Origin: Chthonomonadales bacterium
GTDB lineage: Bacteria; Armatimonadota; Chthonomonadetes; Chthonomonadales; CAJBBX01
Length of the DNA: 64,000 nucleotides
Direction: 5' to 3'
NCBI GenBank assembly: GCA_020849275.1
Contig: JADLGO010000011.1
Location: 1-64,000, forward strand
In this document: positions 22,488-31,419 of the stretch, one piece after another
Layout of the letters: every line of letters begins with the position of its first letter
How positions within the stretch are numbered: the first letter of the stretch is position 1
The notes under the pieces: generated by a model
The model's input: only the letters and a program-made list of their open reading frames with translations
The model's database searches: none
What the model was told of the DNA's origin: nothing
Program-made: the position numbers and the translations under genes

Positions 22488-24654
22488 GGCGCCTTCGTTG
22501 CCACGCGATCACGCCGAAGAGGGCCGGAACCGCGAGCCAGCGCGCTGCCCCCGAGACTCGCGCGGCCAGGGGCATCGGAAGGTAGACGACTTCCTCGGGC
22601 ACGCGCGGCCGCAGTCTCAGGAGCGGGTCGCCGCCTGCGCGCGGCGTCGCCGTCAGGAGGCCCGTCACGTGCGCGTACTGCCCAGTTGGCGGGGCCGGCA
22701 GGGCCGTCTCCACGTCCTCCACGCCGGGCAGCTTGCGGCCGACGAGAACCACCTCCACGCGGGTACCCGGCCGAGCGCCTTCGGTGACCTCCAGGATGGC
22801 CAGCCCGGGCGCGGAGTCGACGACCCGGCCTTCGACCGAGGCCAAGCACGGGTTCGCGCCGCCGGCGGCGGGCAGCGGCCCCGCCCGCTCGTCCCAGGGA
22901 GCGCGCATACCGACCAGGCGGGCGGCCGCCCCGATCACGGCCCGCTCGCCGCCCTCGCCACCCATCAGGCCCTGGAGGGCCACGATGTCGCCGGGTTGGA
23001 ACGCCACCACGGGCGCCGCGGCAAGGTCCACGCGTAGCAGCGGCCCGAGCGCCGGGTCATCGGCCACGTAGAGGCGGCCCGGGAACACATCGGTCCCGCC
23101 GACCACGAGCGCCGATCGCAGGCGCACGGGCGCTCCTGCCGGCAGCATCGCGGCGTCGGCGACCCGGTCCAGCATGGCTGTGGACGCGCTCCCGAGGAAC
23201 CGGTTGACGGCCACGGACGTGCCGGCGAGGACAACCGCGGACGCGCTGCTCCGGGTGTATCCCGGCGCCTCCACATCCACCTGGTAGCGTCCGGGCGGCA
23301 GGTCGATGGCTGCCCAGAACCCGGTGCCATCGGCCTCCAGGCGGCGCGCGCGGCCTCGGCCGCGAACGGTGACGCGCGCGCCGTCGATGGGATCGAGGCT
23401 CGCCGAGGTCAGAACGAAGCCCATCAGGTGGCCCAGACGCGGCCGCAGCTTCCAGGGCACCACCGGCGCCTCAGCCGGGGCGGCGAAAGGCGGTGCCGGC
23501 TCGGCCGGCGATGGGGTGGAGAGAGCAGCGTACAGAGCCGGATCGTAGGTGCGCTCGCCGCCGTCGGGAGCCGCGTTGGTGCCGGCGTAGGAGTAGAGGA
23601 GCACGCCGCCCTTCGCGCGATTGCCGCGCGCGCTCGGTTCGCGGACCGCCGCGATCTGGTGGAGCGTGTCCGGGATCGTGTTCAGCCAGGCGCCAGTGCC
23701 CGGCACCGCCCAGCGCCCATATTGGTTGTCCTTTGACCAGTTGAGCCAATCGCGAAACCAGCCTGGGTAGCGGCGCTCGGAGTAGTAGGCCATCAGGCAG
23801 TTCAGGTCGAGGATCCCCTCCCTCATCCAGGCGCGCCAGTCCTGGAACACTCGGTTCATCGCTGCCGACTTCCCGTTCCAGTCGGCCTCATCGCGCGGGC
23901 CGGCGCCCCAAGTGATGGTGGCCGCCGACATCGCGGCGCGCGGCTTCAGGACCGCGCCGAGGGCGTAGACCTTGCGCACGATGGCGGTCACCTGGTCGCG
24001 CCGCCATTGCTTCCACAGCGGATCGGCGGCCGCGGGCTGCCCACGGCGGCCGTGACGCGCGTTGAACCGGGCCACGCTAACCGGATTGTAGCCCCAGTTG
24101 GCGCCCCCGTAGCGCACGAAGTCGAAGTGGACGCCGTCGACATCGTAATGGCGCAGCACGTCAAGGTAGACGCGCGCGGTCCAGTCGGCGGCATCCGGGT
24201 TGCCCGGGTCCACCTTGGTGGCCTCGCGGTCGTAGTCCTCGCCCTTGTCCGACAAACTCAGCCACTCCGGGTGTAGCGCGGCGATGTGCCACGGGTTGCC
24301 GTGCGTGCGGCCTACCGCGCAGGTGTTCAGCCAGGCGTGGACCTGTATGCGCGGGGTGAGTGCGTGGGCGCGTTCCACCAGGTAGGCCAGCGCGTCGACG
24401 CGGCCCGGGTCGTCGGAGGCCCAGGGGTCGTAGCGTGACTGATAGTAGGCGTCGCCGCCCTTGCGCATCTGGGCGAAGATCGCGTTGCAGTGGGCCGTCC
24501 GCAGGCGCTGCAAGAGGGTGTCGATCTCCACGCGGGTACGGGCCCCCTCGTTGAAGGCGTCGGCCCAGAAGGCGCGGATCTCCTGGGTGCGCGCGCCGCC
24601 CGCGAGCAGGGCGAGCATCGCGGCCGCGGCCACAACCGTGCGGGTGGTTCTCAT
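22474..24654 (-). CDS. Secreted GH10-like (GHL10 / DUF187-type) glycoside hydrolase with C-terminal sandwich domains
   Basis: 726 residues. Signal peptide about 1-23. Barrel from about 25 to 370: IRAFWADAFNEG, CNAIFAQMRKGGDAYY, VHAWLNT, YDVDGVHFDFVRY (with Asp-Phe-Asp near the active site) and LDLNCLMAYYSER. A carboxypeptidase-regulatory-like repeat (about 410-480; SLDPIDGARVTV and PPGRYQVDVEAPGY), OB-like strands, and a final hydrophobic segment followed by RRR suggest C-terminal membrane anchoring. This family cleaves glycans including peptidoglycan-like substrates. Overlaps namZ, implying coupled cell-wall turnover. Confidence 0.85.
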   Translation of the reverse strand: MRTTRTVVAAAAMLALLAGGARTQEIRAFWADAFNEGARTRVEIDTLLQRLRTAHCNAIFAQMRKGGDAYYQSRYDPWASDDPGRVDALAYLVERAHALTPRIQVHAWLNTCAVGRTHGNPWHIAALHPEWLSLSDKGEDYDREATKVDPGNPDAADWTARVYLDVLRHYDVDGVHFDFVRYGGANWGYNPVSVARFNARHGRRGQPAAADPLWKQWRRDQVTAIVRKVYALGAVLKPRAAMSAATITWGAGPRDEADWNGKSAAMNRVFQDWRAWMREGILDLNCLMAYYSERRYPGWFRDWLNWSKDNQYGRWAVPGTGAWLNTIPDTLHQIAAVREPSARGNRAKGGVLLYSYAGTNAAPDGGERTYDPALYAALSTPSPAEPAPPFAAPAEAPVVPWKLRPRLGHLMGFVLTSASLDPIDGARVTVRGRGRARRLEADGTGFWAAIDLPPGRYQVDVEAPGYTRSSASAVVLAGTSVAVNRFLGSASTAMLDRVADAAMLPAGAPVRLRSALVVGGTDVFPGRLYVADDPALGPLLRVDLAAAPVVAFQPGDIVALQGLMGGEGGERAVIGAAARLVGMRAPWDERAGPLPAAGGANPCLASVEGRVVDSAPGLAILEVTEGARPGTRVEVVLVGRKLPGVEDVETALPAPPTGQYAHVTGLLTATPRAGGDPLLRLRPRVPEEVVYLPMPLAARVSGAARWLAVPALFGVIAWQRRRHAPR

Positions 24655-24814
24655 GCCGGTATGTTAGGCGAGACGCGCGGCTTTGTCAACGGTGCCGGTG
24701 CGGCGCGTCGAGGTGCGGCTCGCGCGGGGCGAGCCCGGCTGAAGGATTCCGCGCCGGTTCGTGGTATAAAGCTTCGCCGATGTGATCCCAATGTAACGCA
24801 GCACGAGGAGATCG

Positions 24815-25975
24815 ATGAAAGCTACCTGTGTGCTTGGCGTCGCGCTCGCCCTGGCGCTGGCGGCGCCCTCCACCGCTGGCGCGGACGATGGGCAGGCGTT
24901 CCTGGCCATCTTCGCGGAGACCACGCAGATGCGCATGGCCGGCATGCCCGAGATTCCCGAGATGCCCGAGTTCCCGGCCGATCTGAAGCTGCCCGCGGGC
25001 GCGAAGCTGCCGGGTGGCATGGGCGGCGCCTTGCAGGGCTTCGGACGCCCGGCGCGCAAACTCAGCGTCCGCCTCTGGTCGCCGGGAATCGCGCCTGAGC
25101 ACGCTACCGCGGCCCTCGCGATCCCCGAGGGCCTGAAGCTGGGCGCAAAGCTCGATCTGCAGCTCTACCGCCCGAAGCCGGGGCAGGTGGAGGAGGGCGG
25201 CGACGGCCCGAACGGCGCCGCCAGCGGCGAGTTCACCATCAAGCGGTACTGGGGCTCGTCGCCCACGGTGAAGGACGGTCAGCCCGAGATCATGGACCTG
25301 AAGGGCCTCACGCCGGAGCAGCAGAAGGCCGTGCGCGCGCAGGCTCGCCAGGGCCGGGCCGCCGCGAGCTACTTCTACCAGCCGGACTGGACCACGGGCT
25401 ACTGGCCGACCGATGAGCAGCCCGGCCACATCGCCAGGGACGCCGAGCTCGCGGGCCACTACGCGCTCACGACGAGCTACACGGGCCAGATCGCGATCGA
25501 CGTGCCAGACAGCATCGGGTTCCTGGACGCCATCGCGCTGAGCAGCCCGGACCTAAAGGAGGCCGTCTCTCTCGATAAGCCAATCGCGCTGCGCTGGAGG
25601 GCGATCCCGGGCGCCCTGGGACTGCATGCGCGGATCATGGGCATGCTCGGCCGGAACACGCTGATCCTCTGGGAGTCCTCCGAGGTCCGGGGCGACCCCG
25701 GCCTCCGCGACGACTTCATGCAGATGGCCGAGGTCCGCGATCTGGTCGCGAAGACGATCTTCATGCCGGGCAGCGCCGTGGAGGTAACGGTCCCCATCGG
25801 CATCTTCAAGGACTGCGATATGGTCTTCATGCAGATGGTGGGGTACGGTCCCGGCACGGCGCTGGCCAGCGGGCAGCCTCTGCCCCGCGTGCAGACGAAG
25901 ACCTCGCTGCAGGTGATGCTTGGCGGCAAGCGTATGGCCGACCTGAGCGGCGCGGGCGACGAGGGCGCGGAGTAG
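24815..25975 (+). CDS. Secreted protein of unknown function
   Basis: 386 residues. Signal peptide 1-23 (STAGA before DD); GAGGAG 4 nt before ATG. After the signal, an unusual MPEIPEMPEF run of Met/Pro/Glu and a Gly-rich KLPAGAKLPGGMGG precede the main domain. The mature protein looks all-beta, with repeated motifs such as LRLWSPGI-like strands and IALRWRAIPGALGLHARIMG. No cysteines except one in KDCDMV, no catalytic motif recognised. Monocistronic between the divergent hydrolase pair and a hairpin terminator. Lineage-specific secreted protein is the safest description. Confidence 0.75.
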   Translation: MKATCVLGVALALALAAPSTAGADDGQAFLAIFAETTQMRMAGMPEIPEMPEFPADLKLPAGAKLPGGMGGALQGFGRPARKLSVRLWSPGIAPEHATAALAIPEGLKLGAKLDLQLYRPKPGQVEEGGDGPNGAASGEFTIKRYWGSSPTVKDGQPEIMDLKGLTPEQQKAVRAQARQGRAAASYFYQPDWTTGYWPTDEQPGHIARDAELAGHYALTTSYTGQIAIDVPDSIGFLDAIALSSPDLKEAVSLDKPIALRWRAIPGALGLHARIMGMLGRNTLILWESSEVRGDPGLRDDFMQMAEVRDLVAKTIFMPGSAVEVTVPIGIFKDCDMVFMQMVGYGPGTALASGQPLPRVQTKTSLQVMLGGKRMADLSGAGDEGAE

Positions 25976-26003
25976 TCGAACGCGGACCCAGCGATGCGAG
26001 GGA

Positions 26004-26032
26004 CGCGGCCGGCCCGATCCGGGCCGGCCGCG
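26004..26032. terminator. 12-bp hairpin between convergent genes
   Basis: CGCGGCCGGCCC (26004-26015) pairs with 26021-26032 around a 5-nt loop. It can end both the rightward secreted-protein gene and the long leftward operon that ends at 26041. No T-run. Confidence 0.7.
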
Positions 26033-26040
26033 CGCACCTC

Positions 26041-27429
26041 TCAGCGGAAGAAGCGGAAGTCCTCCAGAGTGTGCCGGAGGTGCTGCAGGAACCGGATTGC
26101 GGTTTCGCCGTCGATGACCCGGTGGTCGTAGCTCAGGCACAGGTACATCATCGAGCGGATGGCGATCGTGTCGTCCTCGCGCACCACGGGCATCTTCTGG
26201 ATGGCCTCGACCCCCAGGATGGCCGACTGCGGCGCGTTGATGATGGGCGTGGAGAGGATGGCGCCGAACACGCCGGGGTTGGTGATGGTGAACGTGCCGC
26301 CCTGCACGTCGGCGGGCGCCAGCTTGCCGCCGCGCGCGCGCGCCGCCAGCTCCTCGACCTCGCGAGCGACCGCTACGAGGTCCTTCAGGTGCGCGTTCCG
26401 GACGACCGGAACGATCAGCCCACCCTCGCCGAGGCTGACGGCCACCCCCATATGCACGTACTTCCGCGCCACGATCGTCTCGCCCTGGATCGTTGCGTTG
26501 ACCATCGGGAAGGCCAGGAGCGCGTCGGCCGTGGCCTTGACGAAGAACGGCGTATAGGTGAGGCGCAGGCCGTACTCCTTCTGCCAGGTCTCCTTGTTGG
26601 CCGCGCGGAACGCGACCAACCGCGTGACGTCCGCCTGGGCGATCGTGGTGACGTGCGGCGCGGTGAAGGCGGAGCGCGAGAGGTGGTCCGCGATCATGCG
26701 CCTCATACCGGTGAACGGCACGACGATCTCGTCGGCCCTGCCGGGCTCTCCCGCGGCGGCGGACTCCTGAGCCGGGCCGACCGACGGCGTGACGGTGGGT
26801 GGAGTCGCGGGAACGCGGCCGCGCGCGACGGGTGTCGGCTCGGCCTCAGCCGGCGCGGGGACAGTGGGCGGCGGGACCGCGGGCGAAGGCGCGGCGAGCA
26901 CGCCGGTGACGTGCGAGACGTAGGAGACGAGGTCGCTCTTGGTGACGCGTCCGTTCTCGCCCGTGCCCTGCAGTTGCCCCGAGGAGACGAGGAAGTCCAG
27001 GTCCAGGCCGTGCTCGCGGGCCATGCGGCGCACGAGTGGGGTGTAGTGGCGCCGCTCCTCGGACGGGACGGCCCTTGCGCCGTTGCCGGCCTCCGGCTCG
27101 GGCGGGCGGGGCGGTGCCTCGGCCGTGATCGGACCGTCGGCCGCCACCTCGGGCGGCGCCGCGGCGTCCGGCGGCGCGGCTTGATCGGCGTCGGCCGTGT
27201 CGATCACCGCGATCACGGTCTCGACGGGCACCGTATCGCCCTCCTTGGCGCGTAACTCCCGGACCACGCCGGCGGCGGGGGCCGGCAACTCGACGTTCAC
27301 CTTGTCCGTGGAGATCTCCACGAGCGGCTCTTCCTGCGCAACCTTGTCGCCCGGCTGTTTCAGCCAGCGCGTGATCTGTCCCTCGGCCACGCTCTCTCCC
27401 AACTGGGGAAGAATCACATCCGTAGGCAC
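26041..27429 (-). CDS. 2-oxoacid dehydrogenase E2 (dihydrolipoyl acyltransferase)
   Basis: 462 residues. Lipoyl domain at 1-78 with lipoylated Lys43 in EISTDKVNVE. Pro/Ala linker. Peripheral subunit-binding domain with YTPLVRRMAREHG and GTGENGRVTKSDL (about 127-172). A second Pro/Ala linker, then the catalytic core to the end, with the active-site motif YDHRVIDGE. A single lipoyl domain and this lipoyl sequence resemble branched-chain or generalist E2s. The E1alpha/E1beta heterotetramer upstream excludes 2-oxoglutarate dehydrogenase. The E3 (lipoamide dehydrogenase) is not in the window. Confidence 0.94.
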   Translation of the reverse strand: MPTDVILPQLGESVAEGQITRWLKQPGDKVAQEEPLVEISTDKVNVELPAPAAGVVRELRAKEGDTVPVETVIAVIDTADADQAAPPDAAAPPEVAADGPITAEAPPRPPEPEAGNGARAVPSEERRHYTPLVRRMAREHGLDLDFLVSSGQLQGTGENGRVTKSDLVSYVSHVTGVLAAPSPAVPPPTVPAPAEAEPTPVARGRVPATPPTVTPSVGPAQESAAAGEPGRADEIVVPFTGMRRMIADHLSRSAFTAPHVTTIAQADVTRLVAFRAANKETWQKEYGLRLTYTPFFVKATADALLAFPMVNATIQGETIVARKYVHMGVAVSLGEGGLIVPVVRNAHLKDLVAVAREVEELAARARGGKLAPADVQGGTFTITNPGVFGAILSTPIINAPQSAILGVEAIQKMPVVREDDTIAIRSMMYLCLSYDHRVIDGETAIRFLQHLRHTLEDFRFFR

Positions 27430-27451
27430 GGCGGTCTCCGTTCGGTTCAGG

Positions 27452-28468
27452 TCAGTAGCGCGCGAGCTTGCGCGCCGCCTCGACGACGTCGGTCACGCTC
27501 GGCAGGTAGAAGCGCTCGAGCGGGGGGCTGAACGGCACGTGGGTGTCGGCGCTCGCGATGCGCACGATCGGGGCATCCAAGCTGTCGAAGGCCTGCTCCG
27601 CCAGGATCGCGGCGATCTCGCCGCCGAATCCCCCCGTGCGCGACGCCTCGTGCACGACCATGACCCGATTGGTCTTTCGCACGCTCTCCAGGATCGTCTC
27701 CGTGTCGAGCGGCACCATCGTGCGGATGTCGATGACCTCCAGGTCGATGTCGTCCTCCTCAAGCAGCTCCGCGGCCGCCTGGCAGAGAGAGACCATGGCG
27801 CCCCAGGTGACCACGGTGATGTCGGTGCCTGCGCTGGCGACGCGCGCCTTGCCGAGCGGGACGATGTACTCCTCGTCCGGGATGTTCTCCTTGACGCGGC
27901 GGTAGAGGTACTTGTGCTCGAAGAAGATGACGGGGTTGTTGTCGCGGATGGCGGCCTTGATAAGGCCCTTGGCGTCGTAGGCGGTGGCGGGCATGACGAC
28001 CTTGAGCCCGGCGACCTGGGTGAACCAGGCCTCGCGCGACTGTGAGTGGAACAGCCCGCCATGGATGTTGCCGCCGCTCGGCCCGCGGACCACCATCGGC
28101 ACGGAGCAGGCGCCTCCGTAGCGGTAGCGGTAGGTTGCGGCCTCGTTGACGATCTGGTCGAAGCCGCACGAGATGAAGTCCATGAACTGCATCTCGGCCA
28201 CGGGCCGCATGCCCATCAGCGCGGCGCCGATCGACACTCCGACGATGGCCGACTCGGCGATCGGCATGTCGATGACGCGCTCCGGGCCGAACTCGTCGTG
28301 GAAACCGTCGGTCACCTTGAAGGCGCCGCCATAGACGCCGACGTCCTCTCCGAGGACGAAGACGCGCTCTTCACGGCGCATCTCCTCGGCGATGCCCTCG
28401 CGGATCGCTCCCAGGTAGGTGGTTTGGTGCATGGCGTCATGGCCGCCCGGTCCGGCGGCGGCGGTCAT
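27452..28468 (-). CDS. 2-oxoacid dehydrogenase E1 beta subunit
   Basis: 338 residues (start ATG 28468; ATG at 28432 is equally possible, and neither has a strong ribosome site). Transketolase-type pyrimidine-binding domain: EDVGVYGGAFKVTDG, AEMQFMDFISCGFDQIVNEAA, and RGPSGGNIHGGLFHSQ. C-terminal domain has EASRTGGFGGEIAA. With E1alpha it forms the ThDP-dependent decarboxylase of pyruvate or branched-chain 2-oxoacids. 22 bp before E2. Confidence 0.94.
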   Translation of the reverse strand: MTAAAGPGGHDAMHQTTYLGAIREGIAEEMRREERVFVLGEDVGVYGGAFKVTDGFHDEFGPERVIDMPIAESAIVGVSIGAALMGMRPVAEMQFMDFISCGFDQIVNEAATYRYRYGGACSVPMVVRGPSGGNIHGGLFHSQSREAWFTQVAGLKVVMPATAYDAKGLIKAAIRDNNPVIFFEHKYLYRRVKENIPDEEYIVPLGKARVASAGTDITVVTWGAMVSLCQAAAELLEEDDIDLEVIDIRTMVPLDTETILESVRKTNRVMVVHEASRTGGFGGEIAAILAEQAFDSLDAPIVRIASADTHVPFSPPLERFYLPSVTDVVEAARKLARY

Positions 28469-28515
28469 GGGCGTCCGCGGCGCCGATCGCCGGCGTCCGG
28501 GCGGCCCCGGGGGTG

Positions 28516-29601
28516 CTAGCGGCCCAACCAGGGCGTACGCACGTAGTTGGGGTATGGTGTGGCCCAGTGCGTAACGCCGGCGGACTCGTCAAACAGGTCC
28601 TCGGCAGCCTCATGCCCTTCTGGCAGGGGGCTGTTCTGCGCGAACTCGACGGCGTCGCGCACCTCCTGGACGACGTCGGGGGGCGGCTCCGGGAGGTCCG
28701 CCTCGTCGAAGCCGTGATCGAGCAGGTAGCGCCGGTAGCGGCCGATGGGGTCCTTCTCTGCCCAGCGCTCCACCTCCGCGCGGTCGCGGTAGTTCGCCTG
28801 GTCCGCCTCGCTGTGGCCGTCCATTCGGTAGGTGACGCACTCCACGAACGTCCCCCCCTCTCCCCGGCGCGCGCGCTCGACGGCGGCCATGGTGGTGTCG
28901 TAGACCTCCAGCACGTCGTTGCCGTCGATCGCGCAGCTTGGCATGCCGTAGGCCTCGCCCTTCTTGTAGAACGGGACGGCCGACTCAAGGGCGGGAGGGG
29001 TGGAGTAAGCGTACTGGTTGTTTTCGCAGATCCAGACGCAAGGGATGCGGTGGATGCCGGCGAAGTTGAGCGCTTCGTGGAAGTCGCCGCGGGCCGTCGA
29101 GCCCTCGCCGAAGTAGCAGACGGCCACGCTGTCGCGCCCGAGCATCCGCCCGGCGAGGGCGACGCCCGCCGCAATTGGCATCGAGGAGGCGAGCATGGAG
29201 GTGGACCCGATGACGCCAATCTCAAGGTCGCCGGTATGGGTCCAGGAGTCCTTACCGCGGGAGGGGGCGCTGGCGCGCGCCATGATCTGCGACATCATCT
29301 GCCTCGCGCTCATGCCCTTAACGAGGAAGGCCCCCATGTCACGATGGACGGGGGCGACCTTGTCGTCGCGCCGCAGACCGTAGATGGTGCCAACGACGAT
29401 GGCCTCCTGCCCGCGTCCCGAGTAGACGCCGCCCAGAATCTTGCCCTGCTTGTTGAGGCGCCCTATGCTCTCCTCGAAATGGCGCACACGCCAGAGCTGC
29501 CGGTAGAGTCCGTACAGCAGGTCGCGGTCGCGACGGGCGTCCCGGCCGTCCGCGACGGACGGGGCCCGGCGCTGCGACCGAGCGGGCGTCTTGGCGTTCA
29601 A
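28516..29601 (-). CDS. 2-oxoacid dehydrogenase E1 alpha subunit
   Basis: 361 residues. Opens with TTG at 29601, behind GGAGGG at 6 nt. ThDP/Mg motif GEGSTARGDFHEALNFAG...CENN; phosphate side KDSWTHTGDLEIGVIGSTS; RMDGHSEAD loop. The lack of the GxRGGS-type HHH loop of plain PDH and the general sequence suggest the pyruvate/2-oxoisovalerate family without choosing between them. 63 bp downstream of lgt on the same strand, so transcribed with or read through from the ileS-lgt run. Confidence 0.94.
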   Translation of the reverse strand: MNAKTPARSQRRAPSVADGRDARRDRDLLYGLYRQLWRVRHFEESIGRLNKQGKILGGVYSGRGQEAIVVGTIYGLRRDDKVAPVHRDMGAFLVKGMSARQMMSQIMARASAPSRGKDSWTHTGDLEIGVIGSTSMLASSMPIAAGVALAGRMLGRDSVAVCYFGEGSTARGDFHEALNFAGIHRIPCVWICENNQYAYSTPPALESAVPFYKKGEAYGMPSCAIDGNDVLEVYDTTMAAVERARRGEGGTFVECVTYRMDGHSEADQANYRDRAEVERWAEKDPIGRYRRYLLDHGFDEADLPEPPPDVVQEVRDAVEFAQNSPLPEGHEAAEDLFDESAGVTHWATPYPNYVRTPWLGR

Positions 29602-29664
29602 CGGCGACCCTCCTTGCGGCTTCGTTCCGTTTATTGTACCTAATCGTCTGGACTGCCGCGGCGG

Positions 29665-30498
29665 CTAGCCACTCCGCGACACCTCCGCCGAGACCTCCCC
29701 GGCGGTCACGGGCGCGGGACGCGCGCGAATGCGCCACAGTGCGAGCACCAGCACCGGGATCGCCGCAGCGCAGAAGAGCTGCGCCTGCGTCAGACCGAAG
29801 GCGTAGACGGCCGCGGTCGCCCCCCTGCGGAACTCCTCGATCACGAACCGGTAGGCGCAGTAGAGCAGCAGATAGCCGGTCAGCAGCTCGCCGCGCCGTG
29901 TGGTGACGCGGCTCCAGCGGTCCAGCACCACGAACATCGCCAGGTTGATGAGCGTGGCGTACAGCTGCGCGGGGTGGCTGGGAGGCGTCAGCATCCCGGC
30001 TGTGTGCTCGTCCGGGAACCGCACGGCCCAGGGCAGCTCGCACGGATGGCCGTAGCAGCACCCGTTGAGGAAGCAGCCGATGCGCCCGAACGCGTAGGCG
30101 AGCGCGAAGCCCGGCGCCGTCAGATCGGCCATCTCGAGGAACGAGAGGCGGTGCTTGCGGCAGTACCACGCGAGGTAGAAGAAGGCCAGGAACGCCCCCA
30201 TGAACGAGAGGCCGCCCTCCCACAGCTTGAACGCCGACAGCGGGTCGTCGCGGAACGCTCCCCAGTTCAGGGCCACGTACAGCAGGCGAGTGCCTAGGAT
30301 GCCGATCGGGAGGCCGACCACGGCGGCGTCGAAGACGTGCTCCGGGGTGACCACTCCCGGCGCGCCCGGCGCGCGCCCGGCCATACGCCGGCGCGCAGCG
30401 GCCATCGCGTACCAGAGCGCGAGCAGAAACCCGACGAGGATCAGAACGCCGTAGGAGCGGACCGTGATGGGGCCGAGCTTGAAGAGGATGGGGTGCAT
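29665..30498 (-). CDS. lgt: Prolipoprotein diacylglyceryl transferase
   Basis: 277 residues with about seven hydrophobic segments. Family signature GRIGCFLNGCCYGHPCELPW, plus the N-terminal ITVRSYGVLI, WEGGLSFMGAFLAF and HPAQLYATLINL. Transfers diacylglycerol from phosphatidylglycerol to the lipobox Cys of prolipoproteins, the step before LspA. ATG at 30498 is chosen by homology; upstream extension in the same frame has no support. 22 bp after lspA. The window encodes several lipoproteins that would be its substrates. Confidence 0.95.
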   Translation of the reverse strand: MHPILFKLGPITVRSYGVLILVGFLLALWYAMAAARRRMAGRAPGAPGVVTPEHVFDAAVVGLPIGILGTRLLYVALNWGAFRDDPLSAFKLWEGGLSFMGAFLAFFYLAWYCRKHRLSFLEMADLTAPGFALAYAFGRIGCFLNGCCYGHPCELPWAVRFPDEHTAGMLTPPSHPAQLYATLINLAMFVVLDRWSRVTTRRGELLTGYLLLYCAYRFVIEEFRRGATAAVYAFGLTQAQLFCAAAIPVLVLALWRIRARPAPVTAGEVSAEVSRSG

Positions 30499-30520
30499 GG
30501 GCGAAGGGCTCGTTCCGGGC

Positions 30521-31051
30521 TCACGTGCGCAGGCGGCCGGGTGCCTCGGGCGCGTCCGGCGCCGGATCGGCGCGGCGGTCGGCGCCCGCGGCGGGGCCTC
30601 CGCACGCGATGCGCCACGCGAGCAGCAGAATGCCGACGCTAATGGCCGAGTCGGCGATGTTGAAGACCGGCCACAGGTTACGGCCGGCAGCGCTGTGGAT
30701 GTTGAAGAAGTCCTGAACGTAGCCCAGGCGCATTCGGTCCACCAAGTTGCCAAGCGCGCCGCCCAGCGCGAGCGCGATACCGGCGCTCGCCCACAGGTCC
30801 CGGCGCTGGAACCGGTGGTAGGCCAACCCGAGCGCGGCGGCGGCGACCAGCGCCACCACGATGAAAACCCCGTTGCGCGCCTGCAGCAGGCTGAAGGCGC
30901 CGCCGGTGTTCTGGGTGGGAGTGAGCGAGAGCCAGCCCGGCACGATCGGCCGGCTTTCGCCGTAGGTCAGCGCCCCCATCACTGCCCACTTGGAGACCTG
31001 ATCCGCGCAGACGATGGCCGCCACGACCGCGTAGAAGCGCAGCGAGGCCAT
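30521..31051 (-). CDS. lspA: Lipoprotein signal peptidase (signal peptidase II)
   Basis: 176 residues, four membrane segments. Catalytic aspartates in GNLVDRMRLGYVQDFF and FNIADSAIS; also NTGGAFS and the early DQVSKW. Its ATG overlaps the TGA of the upstream zinc-finger gene (TGATG), an efficient coupling arrangement. The C-terminal tail is Ala/Arg/Pro-rich and variable. Works directly after Lgt. Confidence 0.95.
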   Translation of the reverse strand: MASLRFYAVVAAIVCADQVSKWAVMGALTYGESRPIVPGWLSLTPTQNTGGAFSLLQARNGVFIVVALVAAAALGLAYHRFQRRDLWASAGIALALGGALGNLVDRMRLGYVQDFFNIHSAAGRNLWPVFNIADSAISVGILLLAWRIACGGPAAGADRRADPAPDAPEAPGRLRT

Positions 31052-31410
31052 CACCGCTCCAGGGCAGTCTGGCAGGCGATGCAGAACGCAGCGTAGGGCA
31101 GCGCGCGCAGGCGCTCCTCGGCGATCGGCCGGCCACACTGCAGGCACTTCCCGTAGGTGCCGGCCTCGATGCGGGCAAGCGCCTCGTCCACCTGCCGCAG
31201 GACCCTCTGGACGTTCGCCTCGAGCGCGGCCTCCTTCTCGCGCTCGAACACCTCCGTGCCGATGTCGCCTGGATGGTTGATGTCGTAGTCGGTAAGCTCG
31301 CCGAGCTCCTCCGACATGCTCTCACTCTCATCGAGCGCATTCCGTTCGAGTTCCAGCCGCTCGCGTTCCTCGAGAAGCCGCTTGCGGTACCCCTCGGTGT
31401 CGATAGCCAT
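31051..31410 (-). CDS. DksA/TraR-type C4 zinc-finger protein
   Basis: 119 residues. N-terminal charged coiled coil (RKRLLEERERLELERNAL) with a later acidic turn, then the C4 finger KCLQCGRPI...CIACQ. DksA binds the RNA polymerase secondary channel and with ppGpp adjusts rRNA and amino-acid promoters; shorter relatives with this architecture are common next to lspA and ileS. The coiled-coil-tip Asp pair typical of DksA is not clear here (DYDINHPGD is the nearest), so exact regulatory activity is uncertain. Confidence 0.88.
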   Translation of the reverse strand: MAIDTEGYRKRLLEERERLELERNALDESESMSEELGELTDYDINHPGDIGTEVFEREKEAALEANVQRVLRQVDEALARIEAGTYGKCLQCGRPIAEERLRALPYAAFCIACQTALER

Positions 31411-31419
31411 GGTCTGTTC

